A DNA stretch of 64,000 nucleotides from Anaerolineaceae bacterium (GCA_020634115.1 JACKCH010000015.1:124001-188000), one strand, 5' to 3'. Counted from the first letter of the stretch, positions 26,242 to 35,259 are shown. Made by a program: numbers and translations. Notes: generated from the letters alone by a model not told the origin.

Positions 26242-26666
26242 GTCCTAAAACTCCTTCTAGTGCTAACGGTTGATATTTATCCAAAAGCGATTGGTGTATT
26301 TTTCGATAGGCTGTTCCTTTTCTAAAGTCAAATCGCACAAGCTGACTCCTGAACAAAGGTGTTGGATTCCATCCCGATGAGATGGTTGCCAATCAAGTGA
26401 GTTGTTCGATGGGTGGTTGCAATGAGGCTGTCACCAACGACAAACCCATTTCAAGCATCATTGCACGGATAAAAGCAAAAACAATCTGGCAGATAGGGGT
26501 GGATGACTCAACGAGGTGTAAGTAACGTCGATGCATCAATCGCGGATGATGTGGACTACCGCACTAAAGAGGATCTGAATGAATGATAATTTTCTGTAAA
26601 GCGCAGCCTGTTGAACCAGCCGCAAGCACCACAACAACGTTTTTTACACCATATTTTATTACTTTG
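26242..26666 (-). other. Long leader/spacer of sugar-uptake operon
   Basis: About 425 bases lie between the promoter and the binding-protein ATG. No convincing gene is seen; the minus-strand frames here lack ribosome binding sites and recognisable products. It may be an untranslated leader, or a second promoter may lie closer to the gene. Confidence 0.4.
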
Positions 26667-26695
26667 AGTATAATCCGAAACGTTTCGGATGTCAA
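26667..26695 (-). promoter_or_regulatory. Consensus promoter with LacI-family operator in the spacer
   Basis: On the minus strand TTGACA (26695-26690) and TATACT (26672-26667) are separated by exactly 17 bases. The spacer and the adjacent base form a perfect 18-bp palindrome, ATCCGAAACGTTTCGGAT (26673-26690), with the central CG typical of LacI/GalR-family operators. A repressor bound here would block RNA polymerase directly. The first gene downstream is the sugar-binding protein. Confidence 0.85.
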
Positions 26696-26817
26696 GAAAG
26701 TTGGATTTTGTGGGAAACTTACACCCGCCCCGCATAGCCTCAAAGAACTGTTTAGCGGCGGGCAGAAAAACCAGTACAATGAGAGCAGTTACAGCATAAT
26801 CCTGGGAGCATAAGACC

Positions 26818-27888
26818 ATGATAAAGCGATGGTACAGTTTATTGATTCTATTCATTTTGGCGGGGATGCCGCTGGCGGTTGCTGCGCAGGTGGTCGCCAC
26901 CGTGCCGGAACTGGTCGGACTGAGCCTGCCCCAGGCCGCCGCCCAGCTGAATCGCGCTGGGTTGGCCCTGGGCGCGCAGGAGAATGTCCCCTGGACGGCG
27001 GAATCCGGCCTACCCCAGAATGCTGTCGGTGCGCAGTCCACCGCCGCCGGGTCACAGGTCGCGCCGGGCAGCGCGGTGGATGTGACGGTATTACGTTCCC
27101 CCAATGCCCTGCTGCTCTATGACGACAACGATCTGACGCTGGTCAATCAGACTGGCGGCGAACTCAATCTGACCGGCCTTTTCTTCCAGACGGTGGACGG
27201 CGCTTCGGCTTCGCTGGCCGGGACGCGCTGGGCGTCCTCGCTGCGGGAAGGACAGTGCGTGCAGGTGTGGTCGGTGGGGCGCAATGGCCCGAAAGGTCTG
27301 GACGAGTGTTCGTCCATCCAGAACTGGCTTGTCACCAACAACGCCGGGGAACACTTCTGGACTGGCGAGGGCGGCGTCACCCAGTTCAACGTCATGCAGA
27401 ACGGCGTGCAGCGGGCAGTATGCCCGGTTGCCAACCCAGGGCGCTGCGAATTTTACCTTGCAGGCGGCGGTGCGGCGGGGGATGCCACCGAATATGTCTT
27501 CTTCGCCTATACCACTGACCGGCTGGCGATTATTAACACCTCAACCGACCAGTGGATGCCACTGGAAGGCTTTGCCGTGCGGAACAACTTTGCGCCGCCT
27601 TATGGCGCGACAGTCAATGTGGCTGATCCATCCCTGTTTGGTAGAAACGTTAGCCCGGTCGCGAATGCCCAACTGCTTGCGCCGGGACAGTGCATCTTTT
27701 TCACCAATGGCAGCCCAACCCAGGACACTCCGCCGCAGCCCTGCGATGTGATCGCCCGCCTGGATATTGGCGCATCGGTGATTTTCTGGGGCGCGGATTT
27801 TGATGTCGAGAGCCTGACGGACGACCTGCCCCATTCCTGCCCGGCGGCCACTGCGGGTCAGTTGACCCTGTGCATCATGCCGCGCTGA
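26818..27888 (+). CDS. Secreted PASTA-domain protein
   Basis: A 356-residue protein with a signal peptide (LLILFILAGMPLAVAAQV). Residues about 27-93 are a PASTA domain (TVPELVGLSLPQAAAQLNRA ... GLPQNAVGAQSTAAGSQVAPG, VDVTVLR). The rest is a repeated beta-rich segment (LLLYDDNDLTLVNQTGG, then DRLAIINTSTDQW) seen twice, with Cys residues that may form disulfides. PASTA domains bind muropeptides or beta-lactams in kinases and PBPs; here there is no kinase or transpeptidase. It is followed after 7 bases by a membrane protein gene. Confidence 0.75.
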   Translation: MIKRWYSLLILFILAGMPLAVAAQVVATVPELVGLSLPQAAAQLNRAGLALGAQENVPWTAESGLPQNAVGAQSTAAGSQVAPGSAVDVTVLRSPNALLLYDDNDLTLVNQTGGELNLTGLFFQTVDGASASLAGTRWASSLREGQCVQVWSVGRNGPKGLDECSSIQNWLVTNNAGEHFWTGEGGVTQFNVMQNGVQRAVCPVANPGRCEFYLAGGGAAGDATEYVFFAYTTDRLAIINTSTDQWMPLEGFAVRNNFAPPYGATVNVADPSLFGRNVSPVANAQLLAPGQCIFFTNGSPTQDTPPQPCDVIARLDIGASVIFWGADFDVESLTDDLPHSCPAATAGQLTLCIMPR

Positions 27889-27895
27889 CCGCACG

Positions 27896-28621
27896 ATGGA
27901 CACGCTCAATATCACGCTGTCTCCGCGCCGGATGGCTTTTATCTTGGGTGGTATTTCGCTTGGACTATGTCTGATAAGTATCGCCGGGAAAGCCCTGGAA
28001 TGGGAGCTTGGTTCCCATTCCACCTATTTCATTTACCAGGCTGTGCAGACCTTCAACGTCAACCAGGAAGCGAATATCCCCACCTGGTATTCGGCACTGC
28101 TCCTGTTGGCGTGTGCGGCGCTGTTTGGCGTGGTCGCCCAGTCACGGCGGCAGTATGGTGAACGTGATTCTCGTCATTGGTGGGGATTGGCGCTAATCTT
28201 CATGTATCTTTCGCTGGACGAAGTTGCCGCCATTCACGAAGAACTGTCCATTCCGCTGCAAGAGTCTCTACATTTGACCGGGTTTCTGTATTTTGGCTGG
28301 ATACTGGTTGGCGCGGCGGTGGTGCTGGTCGTCGGGTTAATCTATGGCCGCTTCATCCTGCGGTTGCCCAGGCAAACTCGCCGCCTGTTTATACTGGCGG
28401 GGGTGCTGTATGTGGGCGGTGCGCTCGTGATCGAAGCCATCAGCGCCAACCAATGGTATCTGAACGATGGCACCAGTCTGTTATTTTCCGCGACTGGCAC
28501 GGTGGAAGAACTCTGCGAGATGTTAGGCGTTGTCGTATTAATCTACGCCCTGCTCACGTATATTCAGACCCAGCTGGGAAACATCCATTTGACTATTCAA
28601 CTGAACACACCGCAAGATTAG
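27896..28621 (+). CDS. Multi-pass membrane protein with conserved acidic/His motif
   Basis: A 241-residue protein with about six to seven transmembrane segments. The motif YLSLDEVAAIHEELS lies in the third segment and TGTVEELCEMLGVV near the end; Asp, Glu and His within the membrane suggest a metal-binding or enzymatic site. I do not recognise the family. It follows the PASTA gene by 7 bases, so the two are probably co-transcribed. Confidence 0.7.
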   Translation: MDTLNITLSPRRMAFILGGISLGLCLISIAGKALEWELGSHSTYFIYQAVQTFNVNQEANIPTWYSALLLLACAALFGVVAQSRRQYGERDSRHWWGLALIFMYLSLDEVAAIHEELSIPLQESLHLTGFLYFGWILVGAAVVLVVGLIYGRFILRLPRQTRRLFILAGVLYVGGALVIEAISANQWYLNDGTSLLFSATGTVEELCEMLGVVVLIYALLTYIQTQLGNIHLTIQLNTPQD

Positions 28622-28629
28622 ATAAAGAA

Positions 28630-28654
28630 GGGGCGGGAAACACGCTCCCGCCCC
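28630..28654. terminator. Hairpin between convergent genes
   Basis: GGGGCGGG and CCCGCCCC form an 8-bp stem. On the minus strand it is followed by TTCTTTAT, so it probably ends the transcript of the 28665-29546 gene and may act in both directions. Confidence 0.65.
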
Positions 28655-28664
28655 GATACCTCAG

Positions 28665-29546
28665 TTAACTTTTGCGACTTGACCCGTTGCCGCTGTTGTT
28701 GTCACAGCGCCGGTGCCAGCCGTTAGCAGGCGCCCAGGGTGGCGGAGGATTGCCACAGTTCCCGTCATCGCGCCAGATATCACCCTCAAAAATCACCACA
28801 TCCACATTGATGAAGATGATGTTGATCGCCACAATCACAATCGTCGTGCCACTCTGGACGACCTGCCCAGACACCCGGATTACGTCACCTATCTGAATGA
28901 CAGTCAATATCGGGTCATCCGGGTCGAGTTGGATGTTGATGTTATAGATAGTGATGATGTTAATGTTAATCGCCTGTACCGGCCCCTCAATGATAATGAT
29001 AATCGCCCCGCTGTCCTCCCCCGGAACAACCGTCACTTCGAGCGTGACCTCTGGTGTGGCTTCAGCGGGGGGCGGGGTGGGCGTCATGCAGCCAGCCGAA
29101 AGCAGACCGTTGTTGAAGCTATCCAGCACGTTCGCCAGATTCACCAGTGTTTGCCCCTCGGGTGATGCAGGGTCAACCGCATAGGGCAGCTTATCCGCAT
29201 ACGTAGAGAGCAGGTTATCCGCTTCGGTCATAACCCCGGCGATGACTGTACCGTCCGCGCCGTTAGCGACATTGACTTTGGCGGCGATCAACTGATGTGC
29301 CAGAATCAGGCTGGCATCCCCACCCGAAGACGTGTTAAGCAAAACCAACAGTTCCGCCTGGTTGTATGTCTGACTGCCGAGGGTCAATTCGGTAACAGGC
29401 CAGTCAGCGTGGCTGCCCCAGTAACCATGCCCCAAGGGACAGTCAGCGGGCGAATCCTGTGCCTGAGTCCCAGCGAAAGATAACGTTAGCAACAGAATCA
29501 ATAAGGCGACCTTTGGAACGATAGATAAAATGCTTCGTCGTCTCAT
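28665..29546 (-). CDS. Secreted protein with Ile/Asn-rich beta region
   Basis: A 293-residue protein from ATG 29546, with GGAGG 5 bases upstream; the frame continues to 29558. The signal peptide ends near LSFAGTQAQD. Residues about 35-150 are a helical domain (CPLGHGYWGSHADWP start), then a Pro/Thr linker. Residues about 180-260 are strikingly rich in alternating Ile/Asn/Val (AININIITIYNINIQLDPDD, VIRVSGQVVQSGTTIVIVAI), suggesting a beta-sheet or OB-like fold of the kind seen in DUF5666-type proteins. The tail is Pro/Trp/Asn-rich with Cys. The function is unknown. Confidence 0.75.
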   Translation of the reverse strand: MRRRSILSIVPKVALLILLLTLSFAGTQAQDSPADCPLGHGYWGSHADWPVTELTLGSQTYNQAELLVLLNTSSGGDASLILAHQLIAAKVNVANGADGTVIAGVMTEADNLLSTYADKLPYAVDPASPEGQTLVNLANVLDSFNNGLLSAGCMTPTPPPAEATPEVTLEVTVVPGEDSGAIIIIIEGPVQAININIITIYNINIQLDPDDPILTVIQIGDVIRVSGQVVQSGTTIVIVAINIIFINVDVVIFEGDIWRDDGNCGNPPPPWAPANGWHRRCDNNSGNGSSRKS

Positions 29547-29772
29547 TCTTTCCTCCATAACAAAAGCTTTTACAGATCATGCCGTTGCACTCATTCTATT
29601 ACAAACAATAAAAGTCGGGTACAGGACTTTAGAGTCTGCAATTTTTCATCGCCCGATTGTGCCATTTGGCACGAATTGGCATTTTTACCCCATGATTCAG
29701 TACAATCAGGCGATAAGTGAGGCGGTTGACGATTGCTTTGACACATTCTTATCGAAAAAAGGAGCTTTTATT

Positions 29773-30777
29773 ATGGAATTTGCAATTACCTTCAAAGGGG
29801 ATATTGACCCCAAGCGCACGGTAGCCCTCTGCAAACAGGCGGAAGTGGGCGGTTTCACCTATGGCTGGTTTTTTGATTCCCATATCCTGTGGCGCGACTG
29901 TTACGCGACGATGGCGCTGTGCATGGCCCATACCGACCACATGCGGTTCGGCCCCCTCGTGACCAACCCCGGCGTGCGGGAATGGTCAGTGGCGGCCAGT
30001 ATGTTTGCCACATTGGCGCTGCAAAGCGGCGGGCGCTTCGAGATGGGGCTGGGGCGCGGGGATAGTTCCCGGCGGGTGCTGGGCAAAAAACCGATGACGG
30101 TAGGGACGATGGTCGAGTTTGCCGACGCCGTCAAACGCATGGTACGCGGCGAAACGGTCAAGTATGATGAGGACGCCGCCGAAGTGCAGTTCCCCTGGGC
30201 CAATGGCTACGACATGCCGGCCTGGATCGCGGCCTATGGGCCTAAGGCGCTCAAAGGCGCAGGCGAAGCGGGCGACGGCCTGATTATCCAGTTGGGCGAC
30301 CCCTGGCTGGTGAAGTGGTTCAGTGACCAGGCAAAAGCCGCCGGGGAAGCCGCCGGGCGTGATATGTCGAACTACCGGGTGATGTCTGCCGCTCCGGTGT
30401 GGGTGGGCGATATGGAGAAAGCCCGCGAACAGACCCGTTGGTTCCCGGCGATGGTCGGCAACCACGTCGCGGACATTGTCGAACGCTACGGGCGCGACGG
30501 CGCGGGTGATATTCCGGCCCGGCTGACCGACTACGTTGAAGGCCGCAAGGGCTACGACTACCATCACCATGCCGACAAAGACGCCGATCACCTGGGATTC
30601 ATCACCAATGATATTATTGACAGCTTCGGCATCCTGGGGCCAGTCGAGAAACACGTTGAGAAGATCAAAGAACTGGAAGCCGCAGGCGTGACGCAGTTCA
30701 ATATTTACCTGATGTGTGGTGAAGAAGAACGTATCGTGGCGGAATACGCCGAACACGTCATCCCGCACTTCCAGTAA
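29773..30777 (+). CDS. F420-dependent LLM-class oxidoreductase (TIGR03842-like)
   Basis: A 334-residue protein from ATG 29773, preceded by AAAGGAG. It begins MEFAITFKGDIDPKRTVALC and has the TIM-barrel luciferase-like pattern: FGPLVTNPGVREW, FEMGLGRGDSSRRVLGKKP (cofactor phosphate binding), PAWIAAYGPKALKGAGEAGD, and a late FNIYLMCGEEE. These traits fit an F420-binding LLM oxidoreductase family. The substrate is unknown. The His-rich stretch YDYHHHADKDADHLG is seen in this family. It is monocistronic, with a strong terminator downstream. Confidence 0.9.
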   Translation: MEFAITFKGDIDPKRTVALCKQAEVGGFTYGWFFDSHILWRDCYATMALCMAHTDHMRFGPLVTNPGVREWSVAASMFATLALQSGGRFEMGLGRGDSSRRVLGKKPMTVGTMVEFADAVKRMVRGETVKYDEDAAEVQFPWANGYDMPAWIAAYGPKALKGAGEAGDGLIIQLGDPWLVKWFSDQAKAAGEAAGRDMSNYRVMSAAPVWVGDMEKAREQTRWFPAMVGNHVADIVERYGRDGAGDIPARLTDYVEGRKGYDYHHHADKDADHLGFITNDIIDSFGILGPVEKHVEKIKELEAAGVTQFNIYLMCGEEERIVAEYAEHVIPHFQ

Positions 30778-30809
30778 ACCATCGTCTGCCCCCCATCCGC
30801 AAACCCTGT

Positions 30810-30852
30810 CCCCATCTGAACGCAGGGAAACACCGCTTCAGATGGGGTTTTT
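30810..30852 (+). terminator. Rho-independent terminator
   Basis: CCCCATCTGAA and TTCAGATGGGG form an 11-bp stem with a 16-base loop, followed by five T residues, just downstream of the LLM oxidoreductase gene. Confidence 0.9.
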
Positions 30853-30885
30853 ACTGTGTTGTGCTGCGCAAAGGAGTCTCGCTTC

Positions 30886-31674
30886 ATGCCCCCGCTGCTC
30901 CGTTTCATCCATATCAGCGATACCCACATCAGCCCCGACCCGGACTACCACCGCGAATATACCCCGCATTCCGCGCAGGAAGGGGCGCGGGCGCTGGTGC
31001 GGGAACTGAACGCGCTGCCCTTCACGCCGGATTTCGTGCTGCATACCGGCGATGTGGCCTATAACCCCGACCCGGATGCCTACCCGACCTGCCGGGACAT
31101 CCTGGGCGCGATTCGGTATCCGGTGTACTATCTGGCGGGCAACCATGATGACTCCGCCGCATTACAGCGGATTTTGCTCCGCCATGAGGATGTGCTGCTG
31201 CCGTTTCACTATACATTTGCGGTCAACGGCGTGCTATTCGCCTGTGTGGATAGCAACGGCCCGGCAGAACCGCCGCGGGGGTATGTGACCGACGAGCAGT
31301 TGGCGTGGCTGGCGGGCATCTGCGCGGCGGACGATGAGCACCCGCTGGTGGTGGCAGTGCATCATAATGTCCTGCCGGTGGACGTTCCCTGGCTGGATGA
31401 CTATATGCCGATGGTAAATGGGGAAGCCTTTCATGCCGCACTGCTCCCGGCGAAAGACCGGCTGCGCGGGGTGTTTCACGGCCATACGCACCAGCAGACG
31501 GACACTTTGCGGGATGGGATTCTCTACAGCAGCGTGGCGAGCAGTTGGAGCCAGTTTCACGGCTGGCCGGAGATGACGCACACCACCCCTGACAGCGGCG
31601 CGGAGCCGGGCTACAATATGGTGACGATCACCCCTGACCAGACATTCATCCGCCGCTGCCGGTTCGCGGTGTAG
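30886..31674 (+). CDS. CpdA-like metallophosphoesterase
   Basis: A 262-residue protein from ATG 30886, preceded by AAAGGAG. All calcineurin-like motifs are visible: FIHISDTHIS (DxH), LHTGDVAYN (GD), LAGNHDD (GNHD), VAVHHNVLP and FHGHTHQQT (GHxH). These ligate two metals. The arrangement matches class III phosphodiesterases such as CpdA, which cleave cyclic nucleotides or phosphodiesters. There is no signal peptide. The natural substrate is unknown. Confidence 0.92.
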   Translation: MPPLLRFIHISDTHISPDPDYHREYTPHSAQEGARALVRELNALPFTPDFVLHTGDVAYNPDPDAYPTCRDILGAIRYPVYYLAGNHDDSAALQRILLRHEDVLLPFHYTFAVNGVLFACVDSNGPAEPPRGYVTDEQLAWLAGICAADDEHPLVVAVHHNVLPVDVPWLDDYMPMVNGEAFHAALLPAKDRLRGVFHGHTHQQTDTLRDGILYSSVASSWSQFHGWPEMTHTTPDSGAEPGYNMVTITPDQTFIRRCRFAV

Positions 31675-31694
31675 AGCATATTAATGTATACCTC

Positions 31695-31870
31695 TGGTCT
31701 TTTGACCCCCTCTAAATCTCCCCCGCAAGCAGGGGAGACTTGTTGGTCTTGATTTGACCGACTCCCTCCCCGTTTGCGGGGAGGGTTGGGGAGGGGTTAC
31801 TCCTACCTCGTTTGCGGTGACAGAGATGGGGACGGCGTCCTCTCAAATGGGGACTGGAGAGGGGGGCAAA
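31695..31870. repeat. GGGGAGGG-rich intergenic repeat
   Basis: Complementary blocks CCCCTCTAAATCTCCCC, GGGGAGACTTGTTGG, GACTCCCTCCCCG and CGGGGAGGGTTGGGGAGGGG lie in the spacer before ccmA. The same order (CCCCCTCTAAATCT, GACTTGTTGGT, TGACTGACTCCCT) recurs at 63576-63662. It is a dispersed intergenic element with strong hairpin potential. Confidence 0.6.
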
Positions 31871-31900
31871 AAACGATTTTATCTATCATATTGAGGAACA

Positions 31901-32647
31901 ATGACCGAAACATCCACTACACGCGCCCTGGTCGAAATCCGGGGGCTGGTCAAAGCTTTCGGCGTGCTGCCGGTGCTGCGCCAGTTTGACCTGACGATTG
32001 AAAAGGGTGAATTCGTCGCCCTGCTCGGCCCCAACGGGAGCGGCAAATCCACGCTCATCCGGTTGCTGTCCGGCTTGAGCAAACCCACCGCTGGCACGAT
32101 TCACATCGGCGGGTGGGAACTCCCCCAGGAGGCCGCCGCCGTCCGCGCCCAGATTGGGCTGGTGAGCCACCGCCCACTGCTCTACGAAAACCTGAGCGCC
32201 CGCGAGAACCTGGTGTTCTTCAGCCGCCTGTATAACCTGCCAAAAAGCACGGCGGACGCCCGTATTGACGACCTGCTGGTGCGCGTCGGGCTGGGGCGGC
32301 GTACCGGTGACCTCGTGCGCACCTTCTCGCGCGGGATGCAGCAGCGGTTGAGCATCGCCCGCGCCCTGCTGCACAGCCCGGCGGTACTGCTGTTTGACGA
32401 ACCCTACACCGGGCTTGACCAGGACGCCTCCGCGATTCTGGATGAACTCCTGGTAGATACCCATGCTTCCGGGCAGACGATTATCATGGTGACGCACCAA
32501 CTCGGACAGGCCGCCAAACTCGCCAGCCGGGTCGTCATTCTCTCGAAAGGGCGCATCGGCTACGACGCCCCCACCGACGGCCTGGACGCGCTGCAACTCG
32601 CCTCGATTTATACCCAGACAACCAGTATGGTGACGGCCAAACAATGA
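31901..32647 (+). CDS. ccmA: Heme exporter-type ABC ATPase CcmA
   Basis: A 248-residue ABC ATPase: Walker A GPNGSGKSTLIRLLSG, Q-loop region QIGLVSHRP, signature FSRGMQQRLSIARALL, Walker B AVLLFDEPYTGLDQ, and the H-loop VTHQL. The FSRGMQQR signature and adjacency to a CcmB-like gene indicate the CcmA branch, which works in cytochrome c maturation by driving heme handling at the membrane. The stop overlaps the ccmB start by 4 bases. Other ccm genes are not in the window. Confidence 0.88.
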   Translation: MTETSTTRALVEIRGLVKAFGVLPVLRQFDLTIEKGEFVALLGPNGSGKSTLIRLLSGLSKPTAGTIHIGGWELPQEAAAVRAQIGLVSHRPLLYENLSARENLVFFSRLYNLPKSTADARIDDLLVRVGLGRRTGDLVRTFSRGMQQRLSIARALLHSPAVLLFDEPYTGLDQDASAILDELLVDTHASGQTIIMVTHQLGQAAKLASRVVILSKGRIGYDAPTDGLDALQLASIYTQTTSMVTAKQ

Positions 32648-33321
32648 AAACACCCTTCCTCAAAGCTGTTCTTTCGATTGTGCGCAAAGACCTGCGGACG
32701 GAACTCCGCAGCCGGGAACTCATCAGTTCAATGGCGCTGTTCGCCCTGTTGAGCATCCTCATTTTCAGCTTCGCGCTGGAACTGGATCGCCTCGCCCGCC
32801 AGGAAGCCATCAGCGGCGTGCTGTGGGTGACGGTGGTGTTCGCCAGTTTCCTGGGGCTGAACCGCAGTCTGGCGATGGAGCGTGACCAGGGCAACCTCGA
32901 CGCCATGCTGATTGCCCCCATCGCCCGTACCACCATTTTCTTCGGGAAACTGGTTGGCAACTTCATTTTCACGATCACCGTCGGGCTGGTGCTGCTGCCG
33001 ATTATGACGGTGCTGTATAACGTCAGTCTGGTGCAACCGCTGGTGCTGGCCGTCCTGTTCATGGGGACATTCGGCTTTACCACCGTCGGCACACTGCTGG
33101 CAACGATGACCGTGCAGACCCGCGCCCGTGAGAACCTGCTGCCGATTGTGATGATGCCGCTGGCGCTGCCGCTGCTGCTGGCCGCTGTGAAGGCCTCTAC
33201 TAACTTACTCACCGATTCGGCTACCGAGGACTGGATCGCCTGGACGCAGATTCTGGCAATGGTGGATGTGGTTTATCTGGTGATGTGCTACCTGCTGTTT
33301 GAATACGTGATTGAGGAATGA
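32644..33321 (+). CDS. ccmB: Heme exporter-type membrane subunit CcmB
   Basis: A 225-residue protein with six hydrophobic segments. Its N-terminus (SIVRKDLRTELRSRELISSM) and the stretch GLNRSLAMERDQGNLDAMLI match CcmB, as does LPIVMMPLALPLLLAAV near the end. It forms the membrane part of the CcmAB complex. The gene overlaps ccmA (ATGA) and is followed by a methyltransferase gene 16 bases later. Confidence 0.88.
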   Translation: MKTPFLKAVLSIVRKDLRTELRSRELISSMALFALLSILIFSFALELDRLARQEAISGVLWVTVVFASFLGLNRSLAMERDQGNLDAMLIAPIARTTIFFGKLVGNFIFTITVGLVLLPIMTVLYNVSLVQPLVLAVLFMGTFGFTTVGTLLATMTVQTRARENLLPIVMMPLALPLLLAAVKASTNLLTDSATEDWIAWTQILAMVDVVYLVMCYLLFEYVIEE

Positions 33322-33337
33322 CGGAGGAGGCCGTTTC

Positions 33338-33967
33338 GTGGCAAAAGACCCTTATCGCCAGTTCGCGCCCATCTATGACCCGATTGTCGGGCGCTTCAAC
33401 GCCGGGCTGCGGGAACTGAGCCTCAAAGTGTACCCGCCTAAACCGGGCATGAAGGTGCTGGATGTGGCCTGCGGCTCCGGGCTGCACCTGCAAACCTACC
33501 GCGAGGCCGGGTGCGCCATCACCGGGATTGACAAATCCCCGTCTATGTTGGGAGTCGCCCGCAAAAACCTGGGCGAAGAAGCCGATTTACACCTGGCCGA
33601 CGCCCAGCACATGCCCTTCCCGGATGACACCTTCGACCTCGTGACGATCTCGCTGGCGATTCACGAGATGCGCCAGCCGATGCGCGAGGGCGTGATGGCC
33701 GAAATGAAGCGCGTCCTCCAGCCGGAAGGCCGGATTCTGGTGACAGATTACCACACCGGGCCGTACCCCTTCCCGGATGGGTGGCTGCAAAAAGGCGTCC
33801 TGACGATAGCGGAAATCGTGGCTGGCCCGGAACACTTCACCAATTACCGGGATTTCATGGCGCGGGGCGGCATCCCGCCGTTTGCCACCGCCAACGGCCT
33901 GACGATAGACCAGCAGCGCGTCGTGGGCGGGGGAACACTCGGCCTGTACCTGCTGAAGGTGGGGTAG
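33338..33967 (+). CDS. Class I SAM-dependent methyltransferase (UbiE-like)
   Basis: A 209-residue protein from GTG 33338, chosen because GGAGGAGG lies 7 bases upstream; an upstream ATG within ccmB is in a frame extension with no ribosome binding site. The SAM motif is VLDVACGSGLHL; later motifs are ITGIDKSPSML, LADAQHMPFPDDTFD and EMKRVLQPEGRILVTDY. The body resembles UbiE/COQ5-like methyltransferases. The substrate is unknown. It sits in the ccmAB cluster, so a link to quinone or heme metabolism is possible but not shown. Confidence 0.88.
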   Translation: MAKDPYRQFAPIYDPIVGRFNAGLRELSLKVYPPKPGMKVLDVACGSGLHLQTYREAGCAITGIDKSPSMLGVARKNLGEEADLHLADAQHMPFPDDTFDLVTISLAIHEMRQPMREGVMAEMKRVLQPEGRILVTDYHTGPYPFPDGWLQKGVLTIAEIVAGPEHFTNYRDFMARGGIPPFATANGLTIDQQRVVGGGTLGLYLLKVG

Positions 33968-33975
33968 CGAAAATC

Positions 33976-35259
33976 GTGTGCCTGTTATCCCCCATCACAC
34001 GCCTCCGATATATTCTTGCATTCCTGTTGTGCCTGCTGCTGGCGGCCTGTTCGCTGAGTGCTGCGCCTGCCACGCCATCCTATGTACCGCCGAGCATGAC
34101 GGATAAAACACTGGTCGTCGCCTGGGTCGAAAACGGGAATCTGGTGGTATGGACGCAGGGGGAAGACCTGCCGCGCCGGGTTGCCAGCGGCGGGGTGATC
34201 CGCCCCTACCTCGCGCCGGATGGAGCGCATATCGCCTTCACACGCGGGCCGGGGGGCGAACCGCAGTCGCTCTGGGTGGTGGACAGCGCGGGACAGGCCG
34301 AACAGGAGCTTGTGCCGAATGACCGTCTCCGCCCCTTTCAGGGCGGGCGTCCCGTGATCGGGGAAGTCGCCTGGCTGGATAACGAAGTCCTGTATTTCAA
34401 CACCGGGCAGGTCTACGCCACCGGGCAGGAACGCCAGGATGATCTGTGGCGGGCCAACCGCCGTACCCGCGAGGTGGTGCTGATTCTGCCGCGTACCGAT
34501 GGCGGCCAGTTCGCCATCAGCCCGGACAGACAGTTAATTGCGGTAGTGTACCCTGGCACCTACGGGCGACAGGATGGGCGCATCCGTATCGTTGACCCGT
34601 TGGGGCTGCGGGACGCCCGCGATTTGCTGTTTTTCACCGGAGTCAGTACCGGCGCGGAGTACAAATTTTACCCCGACGTGTTCTGGGAAACTGACAGCAG
34701 CGCCCTGCGGGTCGCTATCCCCGACCCCGACCTCGTGTATGACGATGTGAACAGTCCGCCGGCTGATTTGTGGCGGTTGGGCGTAGATGGCACACGGGAA
34801 CGCCTGGGGGCGGCTTCCGCCAGTTTCTTCGGCTTGCCACAATGGGCCGAAAGCGGCTTCGGACTGGTCTACTTGCGCCGGATGGATGCGGCCACCAGCA
34901 ACCGCTTTGAACTCGTGGTGGCGAATGGCGATGGCACTGAGGCCACCGGCTATATCACTGGCGAAGTGGGCGAATTGGGACCGCCGAGCTGGTTGCCGGA
35001 TAGCAGCCAATTCGCCTTCGTGCAGGGTGAACCGGGAACGTACTGGCTGGGACGGCAGGGCGCACCACCACGCCGCCTGCCCGATGACCGCAGTGCCATG
35101 TTCAACCCGGTTTTCGTGGGCGACGATTCGTATGTGTATGCCTCCGCCCAAACCGACTCGTTTGAGGTGCGTTATGCCCGCCTCGATTCCGCCAGCGTCA
35201 CGATTGCCACCGTGAACAGCCCCGTTCCGGTGTTGGACGTCGTACTGGTTGCGCCTTAG
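33976..35259 (+). CDS. Lipoprotein with TolB/WD40-like beta-propeller
   Basis: A 427-residue protein. The likely start is GTG 33976, because a lipoprotein signal peptide (RLRYILAFLLCLLLAAC, Cys as lipidation site) follows within about 26 residues; longer frames run inside the methyltransferase gene. The mature part has repeated propeller blades (IRPYLAPDGAHIAFT, FAISPDRQLIAVVYPG, PPSWLPDSSQFAFVQGE). The role is probably binding at the cell surface. It lies 8 bases after the methyltransferase gene, in the same transcription unit. Confidence 0.8.
   Translation: MCLLSPITRLRYILAFLLCLLLAACSLSAAPATPSYVPPSMTDKTLVVAWVENGNLVVWTQGEDLPRRVASGGVIRPYLAPDGAHIAFTRGPGGEPQSLWVVDSAGQAEQELVPNDRLRPFQGGRPVIGEVAWLDNEVLYFNTGQVYATGQERQDDLWRANRRTREVVLILPRTDGGQFAISPDRQLIAVVYPGTYGRQDGRIRIVDPLGLRDARDLLFFTGVSTGAEYKFYPDVFWETDSSALRVAIPDPDLVYDDVNSPPADLWRLGVDGTRERLGAASASFFGLPQWAESGFGLVYLRRMDAATSNRFELVVANGDGTEATGYITGEVGELGPPSWLPDSSQFAFVQGEPGTYWLGRQGAPPRRLPDDRSAMFNPVFVGDDSYVYASAQTDSFEVRYARLDSASVTIATVNSPVPVLDVVLVAP

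Noticed and set aside
26556..27104. Minus-strand open frame of 182 codons overlapping the PASTA gene
   Set aside because: It is antisense to a clear secreted protein gene and crosses the operator-promoter; its composition is that of a shadow frame.
29530..29772. N-terminal extension of the LLM oxidoreductase
   Set aside because: The family start (MEFAITFKG) has a strong ribosome binding site at 29773; the upstream part is AT-rich intergenic DNA.
33781..33975. Longer start for the propeller lipoprotein inside the methyltransferase gene
   Set aside because: The extension would bury the lipoprotein signal peptide and lies in an overlapping frame.
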